From Diogma glabrata (lineage: Eukaryota; Arthropoda; Insecta; Diptera; Cylindrotomidae), in the NCBI GenBank assembly GCA_963693315.1, contig OY856186.1:136778227-136842226 (forward strand): 64,000 bases of DNA. The letters run 5' to 3'. Below, one piece after another: positions 1 to 10,948 of the stretch. Position numbers and translations under genes: made by a program. The notes under the pieces are model-generated. The model was not told the DNA's origin, ran no database searches, and saw only the letters and a program-made list of their open reading frames with translations. The number at the start of each line of letters is the position of its first letter. The first letter of the stretch is position 1.

Positions 1-86
1 TGCTTTTTTAGAATCAGTAGGTCCTAAAACGTCGAGAAATGTCAAAAAAAGTGGGGGTAAGAATTTCACTTTTGTCTCATGAATGT
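1..86 (+). repeat. Dispersed repeat, partial copy (family A)
   Basis: These 86 bases match 5085-5170 with only about three differences. The window edge cuts the copy, so its true left end is not visible. A more diverged copy lies on the other strand near 48,790-48,905. The family is unknown to me; it carries no coding capacity that I would trust. Confidence 0.85.
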
Positions 87-3000
87 AATACTTAGGTCTT
101 GTAATGAAGAGCTTTCTCATTGGCAAACCAATGAGAATGGCATAGCAGGATGCGTACCCAGAGTAATTTAAAGCCTTAACGACTAAAGCGCAGTCATCGT
201 GGATTTGATAGATGTTTACCTGCTGCTTCAACACAAATGCAGAAATGTACGCAATTTACGAGAATATACAGAAATGTGAAAAAATACAAGTGGAAAACTG
301 AGACTCTGGCGACCCCTTTGGCGAAAGAACCACGATCAGCACATCCAACCCCTTAATTCAATACACAATCACACTATCACACCTCACACACGGGTTCACT
401 ATCATCCATAACTACATCCATGCCCACATTCATACACACTTGAAACAATCCAATATGGTATAATTTATGCATTTACTAATTTGGTGGATATAATTAATAT
501 AGGTTATTATTTGCAATATATAAAATTTGAATATCTTTAAATCGAGTATTCCATAAACGTTATAATGAGGCGGCTGAGTTGAAAGTTGTTATAAAATTAT
601 CGTCAAAAGCTAGAACAAAGGTATCAATATATGAAAATAATTTTGAAAGTTGCAATGCTTTTAAATGAGATGGTCGGACGATTGTCTTAAGAGAAATAAG
701 GTATTTGTAGTATTGCAAATGCTTCTACAGTCACTACCATCACAATTGTTTGCTATAGTATTAATAGTGGCCGGAGAAGAAGATGTAGTCCCCGTCTTAT
801 TTAAATTTATTTCAGTCCATACCACTTTGGAGGGTCTTAGATTTAGCTGAACATTCTTTAGTTGAATGCCTTACCATCTAAACCAACTTCCCATTTTTCC
901 CAGAGACCGCATAAGTCCTACGTGAACGCTTTATCTGGATTATAAGGTGTAACCGAACTTAAAATTAAACAAAGAGGTTGTATTCGTTTTTCTTTTGTTA
1001 TGTTTTGCGATTAATATTCTTCAGATAGGATGTAGTCGATCGGGATTTTGATGAAAGTTCGAAGAAACAAATGAATGATGAGCGGTCCATTGGAGCATGG
1101 CATTACGGATTACGTACCGTGGAATTTACACTGCAACAATTTTTATCAATTATTATTACCCCCCTTTTTTTTTAAACTTCACCTTCTTTTATTTGACTAT
1201 CATCCATAGTTGGACTTTTCTTTTCTCGAACACCATTAAGTAACTTGTTTACGGGCTGAGCCTGACATACCCTCACAGATGAATAAAAAAAATAGTCAAC
1301 GCAAAGACTTTTCTCTTAGCCAAGACTCAAACCTCTTGAATGCGACTCGGTATACAGTATCAGTACCATTCAACAAGGTCATCCCAAACATCACAACTTA
1401 CCGGTCCATACTCCCTTTTTTTTTAAATTACTTGTAAGAAAAGTTAAATTAATAAAGGATAAAATAATAATTAGGAACCATTTATGTAATTCTTATACAG
1501 TTTATGACACCCATCTACAGTTCACATCAGTTTGTATCAAAATTATAGAACAGAATATATCCTGAGAGTGATTTCAGCTAGAATGGCGGTTGAAGATTTC
1601 ATCTGGTTCATATCAACATTCCTCGTTCCATGTTGTTTTAAACTTGAAGCAAAAACACCATCATTCCCTTTTTTACAAATTTATTGAAAAGTGAATAATG
1701 ATACCCGATATATGATATAATTTAAAATTAATTGTATATAAATTAATAGAAAATAAAATACATTGTAAGATTGATATTCATAAAAGGGCGGTTGAGCCTT
1801 TTCAATAACAACAATTACTAATATCTTCCAAAATTTTCCAAACTCAAGCCTGATTTGTACCAAAACTTCTATGTAACCTTGGCACCACTATCAATAACCA
1901 TTAATATGGCATCCCAATACGCATTCCAACTATTCCAAACAAAAATATTAATTTTGTTTATAATAAAAAAAAACAGCTATATTTGAAAGATCTCCAAAAC
2001 GTTCATAGAACCATTATGAGGCTTTTACGACAACGTTCACAGAATCGCAATTAAGTTATTCCTCTTAAAAAAAAAGTGGTCATAGCGACAACAATCATAG
2101 CTAAGCCCTCTTAACTCAGATTCAGCCTGTTATATTTGCGATGACAACTACACTTTTCATTGGAGTTATTTAGTTTAATTTGTTTTTCTTTTCAAAATCG
2201 GAGAACGGAATGTCGGTTGATTTTTCACGCGAACTGTCAATTTACAACTCTGACCGTTTCATAACATTTGTTCGAATACTGCATTGACCTTCGTTTATCT
2301 GGTAATTTAAATGAAATAAAATATAGACATTAACTCATCATTCATGCATCCCACGAACCCCCGCACATATTCCCACTCATACATACATGCATCCATACTC
2401 ATGCATAACTATAATTATCATAAAAAAAAATGCAATGACACTCACCAGTGGTTGGTCCTGATCTCGCCTCCTTATCCGGTTCGGCTTAGCCTCTTCTCAT
2501 ATTGGTGTTAATCAAACTTGAAACTTTTTTCCAGCACATATATTATCAGTAAATATATACTCGGTAAAGTTATGCTAACATATATTTTATTTACTTAATT
2601 TTTGCAGCTACAGCCCTCACAATTATTTGGTTAAATAACCTTCTCATTTAATTTAAATAATAATATGCTAATATGTTATAGGTGACATTTATACATTAGG
2701 TTGGTGTACTGTTATTTTATTTCCCTTGGTTTTTATTTTACAGCTACTTAATTCACACCCAAACTCTCAAACAAAAAAAATTATAATCGTAAATTGAAAC
2801 CACTAAGTATTGAGGTTATGAGTTGGGTGCATACTATAATTTCTTTTCTTTTGATATTTGAATAATTACTTTCCTTTTTTTTACTACAGCTATTACAAAC
2901 ACAACATGAATTTTTTTATTTTTTTTCTTTTCTTTTGGATTATCACAGTTAATACTATTTACTTTAATTATTATTTATATTTACTACACAAACAAAGTCA

Positions 3001-4529
3001 CTAGAATAAATTATTTATATACACGATAGTGCATATGACAGCACAACAAAATTTTTCTTTGTTCATCACAGCGGGTAATAATAAAGCTAGGTTTACGATT
3101 CGGCGTGAGAGGCGTTCAAAAATTTCCTAATATCTTATGCTCGTTTAACATACGTGAAATGCGATGGATCATTCGAGACTATAAGATTTCCGGTTTTCGA
3201 AATCCACAAAACATTAGTTTACGAGTCGTGTTATGCCAAATCACCCAAAGTATCATCTAGATTCACAACTCGTGAAGATTTTCATCACAGCTGTTCCGAT
3301 AAAAAAAAAATTGATACTATTTTGGAGCGAAATCATAGTAGGTTTTATTAGCATATGACGCAAGAGTATAATTAACACGAACTAATCACGATAAATAACA
3401 TTAACACTATATCACCAAAAAATGTCTATTCATTTTAATTCCTGCGACAGTCTTTTCTTGTTTTAAAACATTAAATTTGTGTCAACTCTGGTGAGTTACT
3501 ATATAGGTTACTATATCCAAAGCTAACAGCTTAAGAAAATTCCGTTCAAAGATGTGATGACTGCAGTCGATCACGATTCATTCAATTATCCCTAGCCTGC
3601 AAATAAATGTCTATCCATCTTCATTCTTGAGACATTTTGTTTGTTGTTTTTCTAGATGATTAATTGTACGCCATCACACCAATCGTAAACATCAAGAAAC
3701 AAACAATACAACAATCAATAAGAATAATCGACTAAGAGAAACAAAATCGTATATTCATCTCTTTTATACTGATTTAATATCGAAAATATCGCTACCAATT
3801 TCGTAGTAGGGGAAATAGCAAGATAATGTTATGTTAATAAATGTTAGTACATTTTCCGTTTTAACAAAAAATCTGTTTATTATTTTGTAATACACAATAT
3901 TGTAAGATGATTTCCCGAAATAAGCTATTTCCCAACGCATCGGGTAGAAACATGAACATATTAGAATGGATCAAACGCAAGTTCAACCGACTTTATGATG
4001 TTTGTGTATTATGAAATAATAGATTACAACAGTGTTACAATAAAATTGAGATTCGTAACGAAAGTGAAATTGTTAGCATTAACAAATAAGAAATATAATA
4101 TCTTTTCAAAGACAATGACAAAACTGATGGCAGAATAATAGTTTTTTAAAATATTGAGACGCTTCTACAAATATGCACAGCTGTATGAGGCTTGAAAACA
4201 TTTCAGAGCAACTACGGTTAAGGTCCGGAGAATTCAAATTTTGGTAGTACGGTGAAACAATGCTGGTGAAAACGCAGTATGAACTAATATTAGGGGATTG
4301 CAAAGTAAAATATTATGGTTAATGGGGTTGTTATAGAAAGAAACTATGTGTAACGGAAACGATATGAAACTATAACTATAGACTATGGACGAATGAGAAA
4401 TGATGTGAACTATGCGTGATAGGTAAAATTGTGAAGGGAGCAAGGAAAGGGAAATTACATGACTCTATGACTATACTACACTACGTATCATACTCCAGTC
4501 TACATAACAGTCTTTCAGACCGAAGTAAT
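87..4529. other. Non-coding AT-rich region
   Basis: No recognisable gene, RNA gene or mobile element in 4.4 kb. Reading frames are 65 codons or shorter and resemble no family I know. There are C/A-rich pyrimidine tracts at about 345-440 and 2335-2410 and many T-rich runs. It could hold regulatory or diverged repeat sequence that cannot be judged by eye. Confidence 0.6.
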
Positions 4530-4775
4530 TTCATTTCAAACAAACAATTTTATTTTTTTCCAAAAAATTGGGTAAAAAATAAATAAAAATCTTTTAACAC
4601 ACTTGACAACATTTTTTGAGAAACTTATAGTGCCATAATTCTCAATAATAATAATAAAACTTCATTTCAAACAATTAATTTTATTTTTTTTCAAAAAATT
4701 GGGTAAAAAATAAATTAAAATCTTTCTTTTGACACACTTGACAACATTTTTTTGACAAACTTATAATGCAATAAT
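4530..4775. repeat. Imperfect tandem duplication, about 130-bp unit
   Basis: Two adjacent copies (4530-4660 and 4661-4775) share the order: a TTCATTTCAAAC start, a T-rich run, AAAATTGGGTAAAAAATAAA, CACACTTGACAACATTTTT and AAACTTATA. They differ by small indels and an (AAT)n insertion at the junction. Confidence 0.8.
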
Positions 4776-4924
4776 CTAGTTTTTGATCTCACATACCAAT
4801 CCCGACCATCAAGATTTCTCCAAATTTAATGTTCCTACTCGTAATCACTTAAAATGAACATTTTTTAAGCCAAAAATATGAAAATAGCTATTTTTGACAC
4901 AATAATGATTTTTTTGACACACTT

Positions 4925-5170
4925 CCGGTTACAGTTATCGAACACAGCGTCCTTTCGGACCTGTCCCTTGAGTATACTTATTTTCAGAAAAAAAATTTTT
5001 TTGAAATCCCTCCAGCGGTTTTCCCTGCAGCGTAGGTAATGACGGCCGCCCGGACGGCCGGCAGACAGACATACATTTTTTTTTTGCTTTTTTAGAATCA
5101 GTAGGTCCTAAAACGTCGAGAAATGCCAAAAAAAGTGGGGGTAAGAATATCACTTTTGGCTCATGAATGT
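4925..5170. repeat. Dispersed repeat, longer copy (family A) with GC-rich palindrome
   Basis: Holds the same right part as 1-86, preceded by a segment with a CTTCCGG start, the GC-rich palindromic stretch CGGCCGCCCGGACGGCCGG at about 5044-5062 and a short CAGACAGAC run. The minus strand reads open for 72 codons here, but this looks like chance translation of a repeat, not a gene. Confidence 0.75.
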
Positions 5171-5186
5171 CTTTCAGACCGAAGTA

Positions 5187-5250
5187 ATTATAGTGCCGTT
5201 TTCGAGAAAAAATTTACAAATATGTATACAATTATTCCTCGTTTAATAAG
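5187..5250 (+). repeat. Short dispersed repeat (copy 1 of 2)
   Basis: Starts ATTATAGTGCCGTTTTCGAG and matches 9874-9935 on the same strand with scattered changes. The two copies flank the hAT insertion at 6376-9781 but are too far out to be its target duplication. Confidence 0.7.
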
Positions 5251-5319
5251 TAGGAAAGATTTATTGAAAAGATGATACGCTCAGCAAACTTTTTAAAAAC
5301 CTCTCCATTTAGTGTTTCG

Positions 5320-5690
5320 AGAAAATATTACAAAATCTAAAAATTAAGTCAATATTCCAAAAATATTCTAAAAATTATAATAAAATCAAAAATTTAAACT
5401 TTTTTCAAAATTCTAAAAATATTTCAAAAATTATTACAAAATCAAAAATTGAAACCTTTTTCAAAAATTCTAAAAATATTGCAAAAATTATAACAAAATC
5501 AAATATTGAAACTTTTTCCAATAATCTTAAAATATTGCAGAACGTATAACAAAATAAAAAATACAAACTTTTTTCAGAATTCCAAAAATTATAATAAAAT
5601 CAAAAATTGAAACTTTTTTCAAAGTTCTAAAATTATAACAAAATCAAAAACACAAACTTTATTCGAAATTCCCAAAATTATAACAAACTA
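5320..5690 (+). repeat. AT-rich minisatellite, 44-57-bp units
   Basis: About six degenerate units, each with the order AAATCAAAAATTGAAACTTTTTTC, A-rich spacer and ATTATAACA. Some units lack an internal 12-bp block, giving two length classes. The same minisatellite lies in opposite orientation at 29,310-29,695 and 32,840-33,190. Confidence 0.8.
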
Positions 5691-5744
5691 TCGGCAATCA
5701 AATTAAATTGTAGTGTGCTTTTTAAAATATTTTCATATATAATA

Positions 5745-5935
5745 TCACGAGTCGTCAAATAATAGTCGATTATTTTTCATAATCATTATTACGAATGTCA
5801 TTTGAGGTCCCGAGTGCGCGTAGCGCACGAGGGAACATTTTTAACCTCCTCAAATGGCATGAGTGGTAATGTTGAAAAATAATCGACTAATAATTTGGTG
5901 ACGAGTTGTATTTAGCAGACAATTTAACGAACAGA
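5745..5935. repeat. Imperfect palindrome with GC-rich apex
   Basis: The left arm (ending about 5810) and right arm (from about 5832) are reverse complements over roughly 75-100 bp, sharing TAGTCGATTATTTTTCA and CATTTGAGG. The apex CGAGTGCGCG-TAGCGCACGAG (5811-5831) is itself a GC-rich stem inside very AT-rich DNA. It belongs with similar hairpins at 50,143, 59,525 and 62,780. Confidence 0.75.
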
Positions 5936-6408
5936 AATAGTAACATTATTTCATACAACATAATCATACATAATAAAATATTATTTCATCTTAGTAGGCG
6001 CATAAATGTTATAAATTTGTAATTTATTTTTGACAAATAAACTTAAACATGCAATCATTTATGAATGAAAACGGACATTTTTACTATTTGCAAATTGCAT
6101 TTTCACATAATTCTGTATGTGAATTTTTGTTTTAAATTAATATATTAAGTAGGCCGTAAATATTCGAAAATATTCGCTGTTCCTTCCCACCAGAGAAAAA
6201 TAATCGAAACAATTCGTTTTGATTTGTTAAAAAATAGTAAATGAAGCGTTTTTATTGGACCTTATCGAAACTTTATTTAGTGAGTTGAATTGTCAACAAA
6301 ATTTATTATAACTATTCCAAGTATTTGTGACGTCATTCATATGCAAAATGTTTTTCCTTAATTAAGGCTCTAAAGCAGTGATCGCAAATACGTGGCACGC
6401 GTGCCAGA

Positions 6409-6661
6409 CTTGGCACGTTTGAAGATTTGTCTGGCACGGCAAACATTCTGAAATTGTTGCTAAAATTGTCCTTAAATTTACGATTTAGGAATCATAATAA
6501 AGAAAGGATTTTTCCGGATATTTTTTAATAAATATAACTTATTAAAAAATATCTGGCAAAATCCTTTCTTTATTATGATTCCTAAATCGTAAATTTAAGG
6601 ACAATTTTAGCAACAATTTCAGAATGTTTGCCGTGCCAGACAAATCTTCAAACGTGCCAAG
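6409..6661. repeat. Near-perfect palindrome, about 123-bp arms
   Basis: Arms 6409-6531 and 6539-6661 are reverse complements with almost no mismatch; the loop is about 7 bp (ATATAAC). It lies just inside the left end of the outer hAT element and would form a very stable hairpin in single-stranded DNA or RNA. Confidence 0.9.
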
Positions 6662-6920
6662 TCATTACTGTTAGTCTAGTAAAAGACGGTAAAAATAGTA
6701 GGAAACCTCCGAATTCTTTGAATCAGCATCGATTTGCCTGAAATGCCTGAATCGATTTGCCTAAAACATTGAAATATAGCTCAACATACACTCCATTTTA
6801 AAATCTACCCTACGCGTTTTTATTTTTAGGGGCACAAACTACCCCTTATTGTCAAAACTTATTAAGCTACAAATTAGATCTTAACAGATCGAAATAAAGA
6901 TCACAACCACATATCTTAAC

Positions 6921-8586
6921 CAGCGCTGTCGCGCTGCAAAAATTCTCGGTACCTCAAAATTTTTTAGTCAGTGCCTCCAGGTGCCTTACCCAAAACTATT
7001 ATGCAAAAAAAAATTTTTTTCCACAAAAATATTTATTTTAATTCAAATTCATAAAAATTCATTTTGTAAATTCAGAACATATCTTATGCTTAGAATAGTA
7101 GATTTTTATACAAGTGTTGAAAACGTTTTTTTTCGATTCGAGTGGAATAAGTCGAGTGGAATAAGTTCAGGAACGCAAAAACGTTTTTACCACGCGTAGA
7201 AAACGCTATTTTTTCTACGCTTGTAAATATAAATGATAATATTTACAAATTCATTTACTAAAAACTTACAAAACGACATATCTAAATTTGACTGTGTAAA
7301 AAATAAACAATTATATATCGCATTTTTACCAGTGTAAAATAATGTTATTATTGTGTTCGCCTACAGATGGAATAATAACAGGCGTACACAATAATATAAC
7401 ATTATTTTACACTGGCAAAAATGCGATATATAATTGTTTATTTTTTACACAGTCAAATTTAGATATGTCGTTTTGTAAGTTTTTAGTAGATGAATTTGAC
7501 AATATGAATAATGAAAATAGTTCATATATCTTCTCTAAAACCGACCTTTTTTTACCGACTGGAAGTCATCGTTTAAAGTATAAATTTAAGGTAAAGTTGT
7601 AGGTAAAGTTTCAAAGTATAAATTTAAGGTTTTTTTATTTAAGTTTATTTAAGTTTTAAAGTATAAATTTAAGGTAAAACTTGTCGGTAAAGTTTCAATT
7701 AAAAACAAATAAAAATAAATTTTTTAATAAAATTTATTTATTTATTTAATAAATATTTTTTTATTTTTTTTTTTGGCGGAAAGAACTCAGAGAATATATT
7801 TTATATCTGACAGTTAATTATCGGAGGAAAAAATTATACGATATATCTGATACAAATTTTATTTTATCGCTCCGATTTCTCCGATATAGAAAAAAAACAC
7901 ACTCATTATCAGTGTAATTAATTAATTACACACAATTGATATAATGATTAGTTTCGATTCGATTCGATCAAAATATTCAAAATATTCAATCCCTTCAAAA
8001 TACTGCGATATTGACAGAAATAAACACAGCAACAGAAACAGTAAATCAAATTCAATCTCAAATAATCAATTATTTATTTAATCCTTTAAATAACCACCAC
8101 CTGTAGGCGACCACCGAAACTTATTTACTTTCAGTCCTAGTGACTGAAAACATTTTCAGTCACTACTTAGAAAAAGTTTCCCTTTCACATAGGTGTTACT
8201 ATATATTAAAATGACATTTTCATAGTTTGAAGTAGAAAAAAAATATTAATGCACTTCGTATTATCACTTTGTCTAACAATTATAAATTATAAAATATATT
8301 ACAGATGAATAATGAATGCGCTTTAAGCCAATTTATATTTATTAAGTAAATTTTTTGGAGGATGCCAATCACATAAGCTATTGCCTTCGGTGAGCTGCTT
8401 AGCTATCATCAATGCGATGATGGTTTCTGTCTTCAAACAGTTCCTATTTTTTGTTTTGATGTTGTTAAAGTTGATTAATTAATAGCGTGCCTCTAAACTT
8501 CTTTTAAAGTGCCTTTAAGTGCCTCAGTGCCTCACATTCTTCATAAGTGCCTGAAAGGCACTAAAGTGCCTCTTTTGACAGCGCTG
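6921..8586. mobile_element. Nested hAT-type transposon with 8-bp target site duplication
   Basis: The ends are a perfect 10-bp inverted repeat, CAGCGCTGTC. The 8-bp sequence ATCTTAAC flanks both sides (6913-6920 and 8587-8594). Subterminal regions carry repeated GTGCC motifs (6970-6990 and 8510-8575). No transposase is recognisable inside, so this 1,666-bp element is probably non-autonomous. It inserted into the outer hAT element and is therefore younger. It contains a palindrome at 7246-7498. Confidence 0.88.
7246..7498. repeat. Long palindrome, about 117-bp arms
   Basis: Arms 7246-7362 and 7380-7498 are reverse complements with a 2-bp indel and few mismatches; the spacer is about 17 bp. 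It lies inside the inner hAT element. The 86-codon frame at 7342-7602 crosses the palindrome and is not a credible gene. Confidence 0.88.
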
Positions 8587-9072
8587 ATCTTAACCCTTAA
8601 AAACCACCCACTATTATAATGATTACAATAAATAAAGTTATTACAAATTTATTTTCGTTTTTTAATTTAACTACATTAAATTTAAATGATTTTTCATTTA
8701 TATTTAGCACATGGAATCCTTATGAGAACTATAATGACTGTCAATCTCCTCCTTTTCTTGATCTAAAATCGGAGCACTATATGACAGATTTTGTTGGAGC
8801 ATCCACTACAAGTTGCGTTGCAAAACAGTCCAACTTTTCGACAGATACATAATAAACCACATCCTTTTTTGCAATTACAGAAAATCATTTTTAAAAGGTT
8901 TTCCGCAGGACTTTTTTGCATTCTGATGGATTGCAAAGATAATTCTCATGTATTCTTATGAGGCAAACTTTTGTGAACGATAGTTTATTTCTATACAACC
9001 TTCATACTTTGTTCATAATAACTATCAAATACAACAGTAATATTATTACCGAATTTTCTTCTCGAATAATAA

Positions 9073-9610
9073 ATGTATTCCCGGAAAAAAACTGCTGTAA
9101 ATGTGCCATTTAATTTTATACAAAAGCATATTTCAAAAAAGGTTTATGAACATAAAACGCAACCAAATAAAATTACTAAATATACTAAATCTTCTAATAA
9201 TATTGCCGCCGCAAGTTTTAAAGTAGCAAGTTTTAAAGATATTGCCAAACATGGCAAAGCATTTACGGATTCATTAAATCAACTCTTTTAAGTTGTGGTG
9301 AAACACTTTTCAAAAATTTTGAAAGCAAAGATAAAATTCTCACCCGTAGCCAAAGTATGCAGTTAAGTGCAAATACCATAACAGATTATAAAAATTTTAT
9401 TAAAATACGTGAAAATATTTCTAAACAGTTAAAATCTGATCTTTATGCGTTTGAAGTGTTTGCATTGGCAGTTGATGAGAGCACAGATATTAACTCCGAT
9501 GCCAGACTGGCAATTTCTTTGCGTTGTGTTACAGTTGGGAAAATACGACAAACTCCTAAAACTAGAAACTTTGCAGGAACGAATTTTTATTTACACATTT
9601 TACGTCCGTG
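9073..9610 (+). pseudogene. hAT transposase fragment (GTF2IRD2/SCAND3-like)
   Basis: Two consecutive frames fit the GTF2IRD2-like hAT transposases of animals: first an alpha-helical stretch ending AKHGKAFTDS, then, after a frameshift near 9290, SCGETLF, the segment VFALAVDESTDINSDARLAI and a further break near 9540. The DEST(D)...ARLA(I/V) block is the first part of the hAT RNase-H-like catalytic core and its D is the expected first catalytic residue. The BED finger upstream and the rest of the catalytic domain with the hATC dimerisation region are missing. A short imperfect hairpin at 9600-9660 lies where the frame breaks. It cannot make an active enzyme. The family call is from memory of conserved motifs. 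Confidence 0.72.
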
Positions 9611-9789
9611 AAATTGTCTCGCTCGACGCTAACGCGTCTCGTGAACCAAAGTATCACGAAAAAGCAATGTTTTCATCTCTACAAAATTATACTATTTCAT
9701 AATTGGATTGGCACGCGAAAACAGTGATTACAAGAAAAAAAAATTTTTCGGCACGCCAATAAAATTCAGTTGCAAACCCTGCTCTAAAG

Positions 9790-10948
9790 TCTAAACGACT
9801 TTTCCCAAAGTCGTGACCTATCTAGATCGTTTTTTCGCACCGGAAAATGGTAGTATGCCAATTTTCGGAAAAAATTATAGTGCCGTTTTCGAGAAAAAAT
9901 TTAGACATAAACAATTATTGCTCGTTTAATAGGTAAGAGTATGTCTGTAATGGATAAATAAAATGTTAAATATAATAAATAAAATAAAATGTTCGTCAAA
10001 TTTACAGAAATGTCCTTCGATTCAACACACATTTCTGTTACTTTTGATCCTACAAATTGTTTGTTGAATACAACAAATTGATGTCAGTTAAATTTATTTT
10101 ACCAACAATTTTTAACGAACAGTTTGTAAATTTTACAGATATGTTTCTTAATTATTACGAACATAACGCCAACCGAGCTGTTAAAATAACAAACAAGTTT
10201 ATTAACTTTTGACATTTATTTTGTTGATTTTATCACATCCCAGGTTAGAAAAACCAAGGCTTATCGAATGGGCCAAGCTTGGCCCAAGCTTGAAAAACTA
10301 AGAAATGATTATCAAGGCATGGCCAAGCCTTAGTCTGATACATTTTGTCATACTAAGCCAATGGTTAAAATAAATAAATGGAAATTGTATCTTTTGACTA
10401 CTATATTTAATTTTGGGCCAAGCTTGGTTCAATGTTGAAACAAATTTATTGTAATTGTTATATAATTTCAGCATTTATGCAATGATGGACTGTAACCAAC
10501 AAATTTACAATATATGAGGAAATTCCACTACAATACTCGGGTAATAAAAGGCTAAAGGGCCAGACCTGCGCCAAGCAACAGCTTTCGGGGTTTTGGCCAG
10601 ACTTAATATTTTCAAACGGCCCAAGTTTGTGCCAAGTTTGGACTGACGTCCTTGGGCCATGTCTGGCAAATAAGACTTGGCTAGATCTTGGCTAGATCTT
10701 GGCTAGGCTAGATCTACCAAACCAATTTTTTTCCCAGACCTCCTTTAAATGTGTGGAAAGAAGTTGTTGAAAGAGTAACATTTATAAAATTAGAGAAAAG
10801 CTTAAAATGACTTGCACATGTTTACACTTCATTAGACTAGTAAATAATGCGTAACATAATAAACTGAATCTTGGTTCAGTCTAGGCATTTACAACTGGCC
10901 CAGACTGTAACCAAAGTTAGCTAGCCAAGGATTATACTGCATTATACA
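9790..10948. other. Non-coding region with CCAAG-rich repeat block
   Basis: 9874-9935 repeats 5187-5250. From about 10,236 to 10,745 the DNA is unusually rich in GGCCAAGCTTGG, CTTGGCTAGATC and similar words in both orientations, between a left CCCAGGTTAG and a right TTCCCAGACC. It may be a MITE related to the dimer at 12,676-13,036, whose units end CTTACCTGGG. I see no gene. Confidence 0.5.
9874..9935 (+). repeat. Short dispersed repeat (copy 2 of 2)
   Basis: Partner of 5187-5250: ATTATAGTGCCGTTTTCGAG, AAAAAATTTA, CAATTATT(G/C)CTCGTTTAATA. Confidence 0.7.

Larger units (their letters stand above)
6376..9781. mobile_element. hAT transposon with 8-bp target site duplication
   Basis: The 8-bp sequence CTCTAAAG directly flanks the element (6368-6375 and 9782-9789). 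The ends are inverted and similar: CAGTGATCGCAAAT on the left and the complement of TTGCAAACCCTG on the right. Eight-bp duplications and CAGNG-type ends are typical of the hAT superfamily. It contains a broken hAT transposase gene (9073-9610), a long palindrome (6409-6661) and a second, nested hAT (6921-8586). It cannot be autonomous. Confidence 0.88.

Noticed and set aside
3154..3351. 65-codon plus-strand frame with mixed composition
   Set aside because: No similarity recognised, no supporting splice sites or neighbours; likely chance.
4935..5153. 72-codon minus-strand frame with a hydrophobic start
   Set aside because: Lies entirely in a dispersed repeat whose other copies do not keep it open.
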